This document shows positions 48,896 through 59,385 of a DNA stretch of 64,000 bases, in pieces (within the stretch, counting starts at the first letter, position 1; every line of letters starts with the position of its first letter). The notes beneath the pieces were generated by a model. The model ran no database searches. It saw only the letters and a list, made by a program, of their open reading frames with translations, and was not told the DNA's origin. The position numbers were made by a program, and so were the translations under genes. Source of the DNA: Sipunculus nudus. Its lineage: Eukaryota > Annelida > Sipuncula > Golfingiida > Sipunculidae. The stretch spans positions 57,722,386-57,786,385 of the forward strand of contig CM049322.1 in the NCBI GenBank assembly GCA_026874595.1. The letters are read 5' to 3'.

Positions 48896-49215
48896 CTGTG
48901 AAAATATAACTGGAACCAATATAGTTATATATAACCCAATATAACTATATTGGGCCAGGAAATAAAATAAACAAGATCAAGACATTTGATACACAACCAG
49001 TCTTAATTGTAATTATGTTAAAATAACCAATGCAGAGTTCTCGCATATGAACTGGATTACGAGAAAAAAATGTACGTCTACTTCCTTAGAGAGATATAAA
49101 GTCTTATTGATATTTAAAAGATGTCACCTTTAGTTAATTAGTCGAATTACCATTATTTTATATAATCAGAGTGGACTTGAAATTAATTGACAATGGAGGA
49201 TGACGTCATCAGTAC

Positions 49216-49428
49216 TTGTGTCGTCACTCGCTGTGCCATCGAGCCAGTAAAATCCGTGCAGGTCATGACGCTGTATCGGTGTTCACAGTGACGTCAGGTT
49301 CTCCGTTGATAACCTCCCCACCAAGTGATGGACGTCTGTGTTATTGTATATTGACGTTATATACGATCCTGCCTCACTACCACACTGTTCCGCCTCTTTG
49401 TATTGGTAACGTTTATCGCATATTCGAC
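49216..49428 (-). pseudogene. Upstream lectin copy exon 2: first half of C-type lectin domain, with TGA
   Basis: 213 bp, acceptor TTTTAG, donor ACAA|GTACTG, phase 1 to 1. Encodes RICDKRYQYKEAEQCGSEAG, a YITSIYNNTD strand, a TGA at 49283-49285, then a HGFYWLDGTASDD end. The flanking residues on both sides of the TGA still align with the functional paralogue, so the reading frame is otherwise kept. Confidence 0.8.
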
Positions 49429-50497
49429 CTAAAATATTACATACTATTTTATATATATATTTATTTTCTTGTTTTGCTTTTCGTTTATTTAACTGGTTAT
49501 TCACAGAATGACACACGTTACATTGTGCGGTGACAGTACGATAGACTGTTGATAATAATCTAAAGCAGAATTCAGATTAATTTCAGACGTGTTGTTCACC
49601 TTTGACCTTCTGACACCAAAGTTGAGAATGTTCTTCCTTAAATGTTTATATACGGTTTCGGACGACGTGACAGAGCAGTATCTCACTCCTCTAATGTTAT
49701 ATCCTAGTGATAACTAGGCCCGGGGACTGCTGCGCCTGCGGGCACTGCGTGTGTAATCAGTCCAATCAGCTCTCCTTTCTTAGTTGCGTGTTGGTATGTT
49801 TCTTATAGCGGTGATTTTAACACATAAGCCAAAAGTCTTACGCTATCAGTCTCAGCGATAACCATGTTTGCTTAGGTACTTTTAAAGGTTGGATAGGATT
49901 GTCTTTCTAGGTCAGGAAATGTAATTAATGTGATGCCATGTGTAAACGCACTATACTTATGAAACACTTATGTATATTTAGGGAATGATAAATCTTTAAT
50001 GCAGATATCCTATCAAGGCGCGTATTTACCTGATAAAGGTAACCGAATGTAATGGCCAAACGATCATGTTATATGAAATACAAGTGACATAATAAACAAA
50101 TACCCGTGCACACAGTGTCAGCTATTGCCATGAGATGACGCTAATGCAGTTAAGAAAATGTTCTGTATAAAAATAGGATGATTTCGTTGTTCAAAAGAGT
50201 TGGCCCGAACGTGAATAACAGTTCATTAACGTAATTGTACAGTACCGTTTACAGTATAGTAAGCTGTGTTAAACTGAGGATCACGTGCCTGTTCGATATA
50301 AGGAGGTAACGATTTCTGTTATAGGGAGATTCAGATATATACATATATGATATGATGTGTGATGTGAATGCTGCTTCCAAATAACTTTCGTTAACACTAT
50401 TTCAACGTCTTAGATTAAAACGAATGGAAATGATAATAATTTGTTCTGTTTTACTACTGTTTGTTCTGTTTGTCAAGTAACACTGGATACATATATA

Positions 50498-50567
<70 letters not shown>

Positions 50568-50616
50568 GAGAGAGTGTGTGTGTGTGTAATTGAAAGAAAC
50601 ATGTAAAAGCACTCAC
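49429..50616. other. Intron 1 of the upstream lectin copy
   Basis: No exon recognised. The microsatellite at 50499-50587 lies just inside its 5' side. Confidence 0.4.
50499..50587. repeat. (GA)n(GT)n microsatellite
   Basis: GA run of about 75 bp passing into GT repeats; the minus-strand frame across it (SLSLSL) is a repeat artefact. Confidence 0.95.
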
Positions 50617-50689
50617 ATGATGTTGTCGTAATACTAGTGATTAAGATGAACACATGTTGGTATGTTAATGCAAAATTATTTCGTCCCAT
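50617..50689 (-). CDS. Upstream lectin copy exon 1: signal peptide
   Basis: Starts MGRNNFALTYQ, then the hydrophobic core HVFILITSITTTS, and ends at donor T|GTGAGT in phase 1. Joining to the next exon gives a Cys codon. Same exon length (73 bp) as exon 1 of the downstream gene. Confidence 0.7.
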
Positions 50690-50699
50690 GATAGATGCG

Positions 50700-51525
50700 G
50701 CAGAATCTAAAAATTGAATGAATAGAGACTGAAAATGTGTTTTCTCTTTTAAATATGTATACACCTCGGTAAATTGAGTCCCCGCATGTGTCGAGGTCGA
50801 GTGTTTATTCGATACAACAACACTTAAAACCCTAGTATTCTAGCATAAATCCGAAATGAGAAGTTATTAATAAACCAAACACAAGTAGGATTTTAGGTTT
50901 TTTATTTACAATGGAATACTTCATCCTGTGTTCTGCTTTACTGCGTTAATTTTTTTATTATAATTCGTGCCTTGTTTGCTATGATGGAAGCGACCCGTTA
51001 CCTATGACATGCATATATACACACATACGGATATAGAATGGCAGTCAGAAAAAAAACCAAAAACAAATCTTATCACCAAACTGATTCAAAGGTGATTTAC
51101 TCTTTTACGCGCGATAATAAGGAATACGATCATCTGATGCATTTATCAACGTTCAGTCGTATCAGATTTATCATCAAATCAATGATCGTTACATTATGAG
51201 TTAACACGGTCTTATTTTTTTCTGGACTTCAGTGTTAATTTATTATCTAGACAATGAGTAATAATTTAAAGTGCGTGCTTATCAGTTATTCCAAGAGATG
51301 AGACCACTTTGCAGTAGGAGACATGCTTTATATGTGTAATACGAGTATAAATGTACATTCAAACGAAATTCTTATACTATTTTAGAAACAAACACGATTA
51401 GTTCATATGATTTACTTAGAATAAATATGTGAGATATAGTCATTGTAATACCCTGATAATTTAACGACTGGTCATAAAGTGTTACTTGACTTGCGTGAAC
51501 CTTCGTTTTTGTGATATATAAATAA

Positions 51526-51530
<5 letters not shown>
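50700..51530. other. Non-coding stretch
   Basis: No gene or repeat recognised. Confidence 0.4.
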
Positions 51531-51531
<1 letters not shown>

Positions 51532-51575
<44 letters not shown>

Positions 51576-51660
51576 CGATATAGAAAAACAACACTGTAAA
51601 TTCACTACAGACTGTTTCACGGGATGCGACCCGATCCTCAGGTGGATGTTGCTAGAATGA
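51532..51660 (-). mobile_element. (TA)n-flanked element with hammerhead-like core
   Basis: After a TA run (51532-51574), the minus strand reads CTGAGGA (51635-51641), a CGGG...CCCG stem, then GAAAC (51614-51618). A hairpin follows with arms CTGTA and TACAG closing around GTGAATT. Order and spacing fit a type I hammerhead. Sister copy at 39755-39958. Confidence 0.5.
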
Positions 51661-52270
51661 AGCTAACGGCATGATTTGAAAAGCCGGGACTGTGCGAGAT
51701 TACGAGATTATGCTTTGTGCGTATCGGGAAAAGCAAGTAAATGATTAAAACTTATCCTATTGTCCTTGGGGCAAATAGAATTAGTCGGAGTACGCGTGCG
51801 GTGCAGGTACATAACAGGGGAAAGAGGTTTTTTTGTTGTTTTATTATTTTATTATTTAATACAAATATATTTTACCAGGATGCCCATTTAGCGTTCAGCA
51901 CAGTGTGCTGAATTTTAATAGGGCCCTGGGTCCAGTGAACATCTCAGTTGTATACACATATGATATAATAATACACATATACTATAAAATACACATAATA
52001 CAAAAGGCAAACATACTACACTCATATCAAGTGGACTCGATTCGACAAACTCACCATGAGATAGTGGCTTAACACTGCAGGACAGTGAGAGAGCACCTTC
52101 CTGAACAGAGAAGTCTGCCGAACGGATCCTCTTGGGGGATGGGTGAGCGAGCAAACATATATATATATATATATGTATACAAACGTGAAACACTGTACCA
52201 TGCAGTTCACAAAGGAATAACGAACATCTGACACAAATTATTGTAGCGGGCTACATTAATTATCATACCG
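51661..52270. other. Non-coding stretch
   Basis: No recognisable gene. A short TA run lies near 52158-52172. The overlapping minus-strand frames have no domain. Confidence 0.4.

Positions 52271-52271
<1 letters not shown>

Positions 52272-52352
<81 letters not shown>
52272..52352. repeat. (TA)n microsatellite, retrotransposon landing site
   Basis: About 80 bp of TA ending exactly at the first base of the LTR (TGTCGCGGG at 52353). The target duplication cannot be read because the other flank is outside the window. Confidence 0.9.
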
Positions 52353-52356
<4 letters not shown>

Positions 52357-52444
52357 GCGGGCGGGCGGTAAGGCGGGGTCTGGTTCGAGGCCCACTCGCA
52401 CACACACAAAGGGTAAACGACACGCAGCTGACACTTGACGACTG

Positions 52445-52450
52445 TTTATT
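52445..52450 (-). promoter_or_regulatory. Polyadenylation signal in the LTR
   Basis: AATAAA on the minus strand about 90 bp before the LTR end, a usual place for the R/U5 signal. Copy in the other LTR at 61789-61794. Confidence 0.6.
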
Positions 52451-53309
52451 CTGCAACAAAGTGGACAAGATCAGAATCGACGTGTTGTCGAAAGCATGAC
52501 ATGAGGCTGGACTCACGTGATCATATTGTTTACAAATATTGGACTGCTCATTATAATGTATATAAAGGTACTCAACATATTGTTTACAAATACTTGATTG
52601 CTTATTAAACTGTATATAAATATACTCAAATGCAATGTATGCATCTGCAACAAGTACACAAGATATTCATTAAGGTAGGTTTACCTGAAATCTTCACTGC
52701 ATGTTATTATAACCATGTTATTATTATAACCATGTTATTATACATATCTTTTAAACAACTAGTCTCATACTATCTAACATCTTGTTTGTACATATCTATC
52801 AATCTTTATCTCAAACCCTCATCTAGTTTTATATTTGTTTACATCTAACTATTCATACACATTATGTTTGTGTACAACTATACACAAACAATACCACTAA
52901 GATTTCACATCGTTTATATCTTCTATCTATAATAACATACATTAAGTATACAAATGTGAAACATCTAGGCTAAGTATCATTCTTAAGTACATAATGTTTT
53001 ATATTGTTATCATTCAAAGTAATTATGCTATTACAAGATAAAATATAAATATGACCAATGATTGTAGTAAATTTCTTAGTGAAAACATTCGGGGTGGTTA
53101 TTTTCTGGGAGTCTATGATGGAAGAGCGAAGGGGGTATCCCACTATATTTGGAGGGACGGATAATGGTTGTTTATCTCCCCTAGGAAATTCAAGAAATCT
53201 ACCTCGGTAAATATTTATTTACTTGTAGGTATGGGATATCTTTGGTTGATCACCCATATTAACATTACTTCGTAACATAATAATCGTAACATAATAAATA
53301 GAAGGACTA

Positions 53310-53507
53310 ATGTGTGTTATGAAAGGGGAATGGTTTATAAAGGGAACAGCGGGCGAGAACAACGAGGCCGCCGCGCGCAAACAGGTGGTTCCCGATGACG
53401 AATCATCAACATCGCCAGGCGCAGAACGCTTGGTGAAAGTTGTGTATGAATTTAACGTGAATTTTGCAGCAGGGCTATCAAAGGTGAGGTTCAAAATCAA
53501 TAATTAA
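53310..53507 (+). other. Exon-like open frame in the LTR, antisense to the element
   Basis: 65 codons, locally GC-rich and without low complexity (KGEWFIKGTAGENNEAAARK... SPGAERLVKVVYEFNVNF). A GTGAGG donor-like site follows LSK. It is present in both LTRs (62654-62851). No family recognised. It could be captured host sequence or chance. Confidence 0.3.
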
Positions 53508-54155
53508 GTGGAAAGTTACTGGGAGTCAGTCATTGGTCAGTGGTTCTGGTACTTTTAATGCATAGGATCGTACTTTTATTTAAAGGATCAGATTTTTAAG
53601 GCTGAAAGTAACTTGGCATATTCCCACAGTGAGTTCTACCACAATGCTAAGTGGTTTAAGTTTAAAATACGTTTATGCGAGGTTTATGAACGTTTGTAGG
53701 AATTTCTGATACATTTCGCTAACATTTCGTGGTAATTCTAGTTGTCAAAAATAAAAGAGAGAAGGGGGGGGGGGTGTTATGGGTTAGCTCGAATTAGTGC
53801 GAGCATCCACCGATAGACGGCAGCACGGTTATAGTCATAACGTCTGCGTTTGTTTGAGAGAAGGCCGTTGCTGTAGAACCATTTTCTCTTTACTCATATT
53901 TATGCCGTAGACCCATTTTCTCATTATATTTTATAAAAGAAAATACGATTTTATAGAATTATTCAATACGAGTGTTACAATTAGTTCTGTTATGTTTTAA
54001 ATCCTGTTCACTCAATTCTATGCATTTTCAAGCTTATTTTTAAATATTGCTGATGCCTTAGGAGTGGGGGGAAAATGATGGATAGACGGAAATAACGGAG
54101 GTTAGATACCGGTACCGGTACAGATATAATTGTTTATTGGCCATTCTTTCAGTAC

Positions 54156-54219
54156 CACGTGGAATTCTATCGGAACACGTGGAGATTATCTAGACACGAG
54201 GAAATTATTTGGACACGTG
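54156..54219. promoter_or_regulatory. E-box ladder (CACGTG repeats) in the LTR
   Basis: CACGTG at 54156, 54176 and 54214 and CACGAG at 54195 are spaced 19-20 bp apart, each followed by GGA(A/G)(A/T). CACGTG is bound by bHLH factors in animals. Regular spacing near two helical turns suggests an LTR enhancer. Confidence 0.5.
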
Positions 54220-54999
54220 GAAATGCTTTTAGAGGTCAGCAATAATTTGGCATATTGACTTGTGGTGTGGGTCGCTTTAAAGATTTACAGGAATATTTCA
54301 CAGGGTTTCCAGTGCAAACAAAGAACTCGAGGTCGAAGGTTCAGAGGTCCCGTAGTAATAACGATAATCTTACAAGGATATATAATTAAAGCACCCAGAT
54401 AGAAAATATATTAATATTAATTAGGGAATATTATATTGACATTCAATGTATACTTTGGCATCTATCTACAACATTTTGAAAATAATTTTACCTACCTGCA
54501 ACAAAGTGGACAAGATCAGAATCGACGTGTTGTCGAAAGCATGACATGAGGCTGGACTGACGTGATGTCCCTAACGGGATCGTCAGTAGGGGCACGTCAC
54601 GCCCAAGTACCCATGCCATGCGACCTGTCCTATTGTTGCTTTAGGTTTCTCAAAAACCGGTCAGGGAAGGTTTCATGCCACATAGCCGTTCAGTACGGAC
54701 ATCTTCGGCAAATCCCGAGATGGTGGGGATCTATACATATAATAATTGTATTGATATCGCCTTTATTCTGACCTCTATTAAATATAAATCTAAACTTTAA
54801 TGATATAGAACTATATTAAATGATTAATCTGAAAAATTATATCTATTCAGGGGAGTCAACCAGAGAGACAGATTAAAACGGTTTCCGGTGACAGTGTCGC
54901 CAAGACGACAATGCTAACAATGCCATAGTGAAGGAAAAGAGGAGAAATATTACACAGGGGAGACAAGCCGGCTGTTCTCCCGACTTAACATTCGCTACA

Positions 55000-55011
55000 T
55001 CCTCCCCCACT
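55000..55011 (-). promoter_or_regulatory. Polypurine tract
   Basis: Minus strand AGTGGGGGAGGA lies directly before the first base of the 3' LTR, the position of the plus-strand primer in LTR retrotransposons. Confidence 0.85.
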
Positions 55012-55061
55012 TCAGAAAAGTTGTCGACCCGACAACTTATAAGGCTCTTAATGATGGCTCA

Positions 55062-56018
55062 TTAAAAAGTAAGCCCAACTAATTGGTCGTGATCACTTAA
55101 GGACATTCTAAAAGAAGTGAAGTAATCCCCAGATCGGATCCAACTGGGGGGACGTCTTTCACGTGTGGACCGTCGCAAAGCGGATTGAGGTTCTGTACCC
55201 TCAGATGTGGTTTCATCCCCATTAAAGGTTTGGGAATGGGTTTCTAGTTCTTCTCGCGTTTCCATCTCTGTCGCTCTGTCTACTATACCCTCCTCAGGGG
55301 GTTGGCTAATATCATGGGAAGCGGCAGGACTACCGGAAGGAGAACTTAAATCAGAATTGTCTAAATTCGGTTCAGAATGACTAACCGATATTCTATCAGG
55401 CTCCGCTTCAGAATGACTAACCGATATCCTATTGGGCTCCGCTACAGTGGAAATTGGAGCTGTGGACATTGGAGCGGTTATGATAGGGGTTAAGGTTAAA
55501 TAGGGATCGTTATAATCATCCTCATTCGGACTTTCTTCCTCTATTTCCTCATCACTTCCCATGATCTCAGGTGAAGATCTAAGATGCCTAGGAGGCGTTT
55601 TCGTACCTGGATCAGTGTCTGGGGAAGTGTCAGAATCAAGTGGGAGATGGTTAATTAATAAGAGCAAGTTCCTATGGAGAGTTCGGGGCGGATCGGACGA
55701 GCCATCTTTCTTAACCTTATATACCGGAATATCAGCCTTTGGTTGGTCGATAATGATATATACAGGGGGCTCCCACAGGTCGGCCAGTTTTTGTTTTCCA
55801 ATTAAGTGCAAGTTTCTTACTAAAACTCTATCTCCAATATTTAATTGAGTGCTTTTCGCCTTGCAATCATATCGGGCCTTGTGTCGCTTCCGCTCAGCTA
55901 ATGAATGTTGCTGGGCTTTGCGATAGGCATTCTTAAGTGTTTCCCCGATTGATTGAACATATTTATCATAGTCGGCCATATTTGGCCTTTGATCGTGGTC
56001 TAGCCCAAAAAAAAACAT
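55062..56018 (-). CDS. Retrotransposon integrase C-terminal domain and long tail
   Basis: Open frame after a homopolymer frame break at 56007-56015. It encodes the rest of the integrase: a helical segment (DKYVQSIGETLKNAYRKAQQ), then the SH3-like C-terminal domain (LNIGDRVLVRNL, KLADLWEPPVYII, PVYKV, PRTLHRNLLLL). A tail of about 190 residues, rich in Ser, Glu, Asp and Pro, holds a duplicated RISVSHSE motif and ends in RRSTRERRPPSWI. No chromodomain is evident. Pol stops 50 bp before the purine tract. Confidence 0.85.
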   Translation of the reverse strand: MFFFGLDHDQRPNMADYDKYVQSIGETLKNAYRKAQQHSLAERKRHKARYDCKAKSTQLNIGDRVLVRNLHLIGKQKLADLWEPPVYIIIDQPKADIPVYKVKKDGSSDPPRTLHRNLLLLINHLPLDSDTSPDTDPGTKTPPRHLRSSPEIMGSDEEIEEESPNEDDYNDPYLTLTPIITAPMSTAPISTVAEPNRISVSHSEAEPDRISVSHSEPNLDNSDLSSPSGSPAASHDISQPPEEGIVDRATEMETREELETHSQTFNGDETTSEGTEPQSALRRSTRERRPPSWIRSGDYFTSFRMSLSDHDQLVGLTF

Positions 56019-56280
56019 CTACAGGTAGCCTGGGGTGTCTCCCATACATTAAGAAAAAGGGAGAATAGCCGGTGGTCTGATGTCTGGTGCAGTTATAGGC
56101 ATGGGTAACAGAATTAACAAAGAGTTTCCAATCTTTCTTTTGATTAGGTTCTAAACAGCCTAACATATTCAGTAGCATGCGATTGAAGCGCTCGCACTGC
56201 CCATTGCCCATGGGATGGTAGGGACTTGTGTGCGACTTTTCGATACCAGCTAGAGTGCACAAATCTTTGATAACTTTGCT
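55966..56280 (-). pseudogene. Retrotransposon integrase core, second part
   Basis: Same frame as the RT segment, continuing after a TAA at 56281-56283. It holds SPYHPMGNGQCERFNR with the catalytic Glu; counting across the stop codon gives exactly 35 residues between the second Asp and this Glu. The frame then breaks at a run of nine A (plus strand 56007-56015). Confidence 0.9.
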
Positions 56281-56283
56281 TTA

Positions 56284-58443
56284 AAAATTTCGCCCCTGAT
56301 CGGAATGGATTCTTTGGGGAAATCCGTAGTTACAGATAAAATTATCCCATAACAGTTGAGCGGTTGGTTTTGCTTTTTGGCTTTTACATGCGAATGCCCT
56401 GGCAAACTTAGTAAAATGATCAGTAACCACTAATATATTTTCTATGTTACCTTTACTGGGTTCCAGAGATAGGAAATCTATGCACAAAATTTCTTGAGGG
56501 GCTGAGGATTGGATGTTTATAAGAGGTGCTCTTTGGCAGGTAGGAGTTTTTCGTCTCACACATCGTGGACACTGAGCTACATACTCTGTGATATGTTTGT
56601 TCATACCAGGCCAAAAGAAACGATCTTGTACTAGGTTTATTGTTCTAGTCTGACCCATATGGCCCATATCATCATGGAGCCCCTTGAGAGCCGTTTGACG
56701 CAAAGCGGTAGGCAAAACTACCTGCAAAGTCTCTATGTCATCTACAATCCGTTTTCTACATAAGACGCCTTTATTGATGAGAAATTTAGATAGGTGGCGC
56801 TGATAACACAGCAGCTCAGTCGAGTCCCCTTTACGGTATTTTAGTTTGTTCCCGCTTTTTATAGCTTCTATGACTGTTTTAAGGACAAGATCTTTTGATT
56901 GCTCCTGAATCATGTCTATTGGCATAGAAGGGAGGCTAAGGGATACAAATGGAATAAATGGGTCATGATTGGTGTTTTGTAGTCCTGTACAACCGGGCAG
57001 GTGAGACTGGCATATAGCTTGAACCATATCTGAAGACAGAATATCAGGAGAGAGAGAATCATCCGTACTGGGAAGATTACAAGTCCTGGATAGGAAGTCA
57101 GCATCGACGTTCCTTTTTCCGGACCGATATTCTATTTTAAAGTTAAAGTTTGCTAATGCAGCCACCCACCTATGCCCTGTGGCATCCAGTTTTGCGGTGG
57201 TTAACACATAGCAAAGGGGATTATTGTCAGTCTTGACAGTAAAATTGCCCCCATACAAGTAATCTTTGAATTTGTCAACAACCGCCCATTTTAAGGCCAG
57301 GAATTCTAGTTTGTGAGCAGCATAATTCTGCTCAGACCTGTTTAGACTGCGGCTGGCATAAGCAATGGGTTTCAGTTTCGAATCGTGTTCCTGGTATAGA
57401 ACCGCCCCTAAGCCAGATCTAGAAGCGTCTGTATGCAAAATAAAAGGCTTAGAAAAGTCTGCATACGCCAAAACTGGGGCTTTACAAAGGAGCTCTATCA
57501 GTTTCTCAAAGGAGGACTTTTGGTCTGGACCCCATACAAAAGGTGGTGCTTTGGATTTACGCTTCTTAGATGCAGGACTTCTACTAGAGCCTTCGCCTTT
57601 AAGGAGGTCATGGAGGGGCCTTGCGATTTGAGCAAAATTACGCACGAACTTTCGGTAAAAGCTGGCAAAGCCAAGGAAACGTCGGACTTCAGTTACGGAA
57701 GATGGAATGGGCCAGTTCTTCAAGGCTTCAATTTTAGTAGGGTCAGTTTGGATTCCTTTAGCCGAAACAACATGGCCAAGGTAATTTACTTGTTTTTTGA
57801 ACAAATGACATTTACTGGGTTTCAATTTCAATCCAGCCTCTTTCAGACGTTTAAAGACTGCCGTAAGTCGATCTAAGTGTTCTTGAAAGGTGGAACTGAA
57901 CACTATAATATCGTCAAGATAGAGGAGACACTGAGACAGATGGAGATCACCCATTGTCTTTTGCATTAGGCGTTGGAACGTGGCAGGGGCGTTAATTAAA
58001 CCGAACGGCATCGTATTCCATTCGAAAAACCCGAGAGAACCTGCAGTGAATGCGGTTTTAGGCTTATCCTCCTCCTCTACTTCAACCTGCCAGTACCCCG
58101 CTTTCAAATCGAGAGAAGAGAAGTATTTACTCCCAACTAGCGAATCTAAGGTGTCATCTATACGTGGTAATGAGTAAGCATCACGGACAGTTTTAGCATT
58201 AAGCTTGCGATAGTCTATGCAGAAGCGTAGCTTATCATCTGGCTTTCTGACTAGAACAATAGCTGACGAATATGGGCTGCAACTATCTCTAATCACCCCC
58301 AATTCGAGCATTTCCCTTATGTGATCGCGCACCTCCTGATAAAGGTGTGGAGGGATACGTCGATATGCCTCGCGAAAAGGGGCAGAGTCTGACAGAACAA
58401 TTTTGTGTTTAACTTTATCTGTGCGCCCAAGATCCAAATCATG
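56284..58443 (-). CDS. Retrotransposon reverse transcriptase, RNase H and integrase N-terminal part
   Basis: Between two in-frame stops (TAG 58444-58446 and TAA 56281-56283). Counting from the DLGRTDK start, RT spans about 20-265 with FCIDYRKLN (73-80), MPFGLINAPATF and the catalytic YLDD at 173-176. RNase H spans about 333-450 with HTDAS (D337), the KLEFLAL Glu (E378) and TDNNP (D404). The integrase HHCC zinc finger spans about 588-626 (H588, H593, C623, C626). The core has D654 and D713 (HSDQG). All catalytic residues are present. The flanking stops mean this copy cannot make a full pol without readthrough. Confidence 0.95.
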
Positions 58444-58446
58444 CTA

Positions 58447-59376
58447 AGCAAAAATGTCTCGCCACTCCCACAGCAGGTCCAGGACTTGCTGTCTTTCCGT
58501 AAGGGAAAGGGAGGGATCAATGGTAAATTGGTCAAGTACGTTATCGTTGGCCTCGAGGCTGGATTTGCCTGAAGGAACAACAGAGGCCAATTGCAACGAA
58601 CAGATGGTTGTTTTCGCTGGAATAGTAACAATATCATTTGTAAGATTAGACATTCTTATATCGAATCGTTTCTCTGAACGATTTTGCAAGTTTACCTCCA
58701 TCAATAGAGGGTCTACTGCTAATCCCGCCGGAAGAGGACCGTAAGGTTCTGTTACAATCAACGTCTTTCCGTATGTACAAGCACGGGTTTTACCTGGTAC
58801 AGTAAGAGACTGATTTGGTGGAATAGTTATTTGCCTAAAGGAGGTGACGAGGCCTATCGAGGAAGATTTAGCAGTCGCAAAAGTACAGCATTTTAAGGCT
58901 GACCGCCAGGCATCGGGAATTTTACTCTTCTGGAGGAACCTAGGGCCCCCATCACCGCGAAGTATCCGAGCACACTGCTTTAGGACATTCTGTCCAATTA
59001 CAAAAGGGTGCAACGCATTAAAGGTTGTATCTTTTACCAGTAATACGGGAGTTGGAAAAATTTTATCCAATACACCTGGAAAATTTAAATTTATTTCAAC
59101 AATGCCAAGGTATTCGAGATTATTTCCCCCTGCGACCTCTATGTTAAGGACATCAGATATTTGTTGGATTGGTAAAGAAGACAGATGCTGATTGTAGAAA
59201 TGTTCAGCCACTGTGGTAACAGAAGAGCCAGTGTCTAGTAAACCGGTACATGGAACCCCCTGTGATATGAGCGAGACACAATCTACATCCCCGGTCAAAG
59301 CAACAGGTATAACCTTGGGTTTAGTGGGCCTGTGTGTCCGACCTACGTCCTCCCACTGACTGGCGCAGGTGGACCG
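58447..59376 (-). CDS. Retrotransposon aspartic protease and RT-proximal region
   Basis: Reached by a minus-1 shift at 59379-59385. The frame is open from just after a TAA near 59388 to the TAG at 58444. The protease active site GLLDTGSSVTTV lies near 59225-59260, and an FVIGQNVLK block is consistent with the flap and later part of a retroviral-type protease. The region ends RDIFA at the TAG, just upstream of the RT start. The protease-to-RT linker is longer than usual, about 190 residues. Confidence 0.85.
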
Positions 59377-59385
59377 GAGTTTAAA
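59338..59385 (-). promoter_or_regulatory. Minus-1 ribosomal frameshift site and stimulatory stem
   Basis: In gag frame the codons are CCT TTA AAC, giving the canonical slippery heptamer T TTA AAC at 59379-59385 in correct phase. The overlap with the pol frame is bounded by a TAA just upstream and the gag TAG at 59343-59345. About 6 nt downstream, CCACCTGCG (59364-59372) can pair with CGTAGGTCGG (59338-59347), a stem with one bulge and a 16-nt loop. Confidence 0.8.

Larger units (their letters stand above)
46507..50689 (-). pseudogene. Second C-type lectin receptor copy (single lectin domain), probably inactive
   Basis: Exons in order and with matching phases are: signal peptide (50617-50689), first half of a C-type lectin domain (49216-49428), second half (48782-48895), a transmembrane segment (47829-47934) and A-like tail remnants (47.45 and 46.5 kb). 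It is the closest relative in the window of domain 1 of the downstream gene. An in-frame TGA at 49283-49285 sits where the paralogue has a Trp codon. The transmembrane exon reads in the expected phase only if an unusual internal acceptor is used. It is best called a pseudogene, though a sequencing error or allele cannot be excluded. Confidence 0.65.
52451..54566. repeat. 71-bp direct repeat pair inside the LTR (52451-52521, 54496-54566)
   Basis: The two 71-bp copies differ by one base (ACTCACG against ACTGACG) and are 2045 bp apart. In element sense the upstream copy is followed by CAG|GTAGGT and the downstream copy ends TTGTTGCAG|A, so the intervening 2045 bp has intron-like GT...AG borders. 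The same arrangement exists in the 5' LTR (61795 and 63835). Confidence 0.85.
52353..54999 (-). repeat. 3' LTR (complete), 2647 bp
   Basis: Bordered by TG (52353) and CA (54999) on the plus strand and matched base for base by 61697-64000. Adjacent to the purine tract. Contains a 71-bp direct repeat (52451-52521 and 54496-54566), a tandem 55-bp duplication (52524-52629), a GC-rich exon-like island (53340-53480), an E-box ladder (54156-54219) and an AATAAA signal on the minus strand (52445-52450). This is long for a Ty3/gypsy LTR. Confidence 0.9.

Noticed and set aside
55012-55061. Possible env gene between pol and the LTR
   Set aside because: Only about 50 bp separate the pol stop from the purine tract.
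55561-55848. Plus-strand frames across pol and gag (also 57433-57876, 58844-59191)
   Set aside because: Shadows of the minus-strand retrotransposon genes without any domain.
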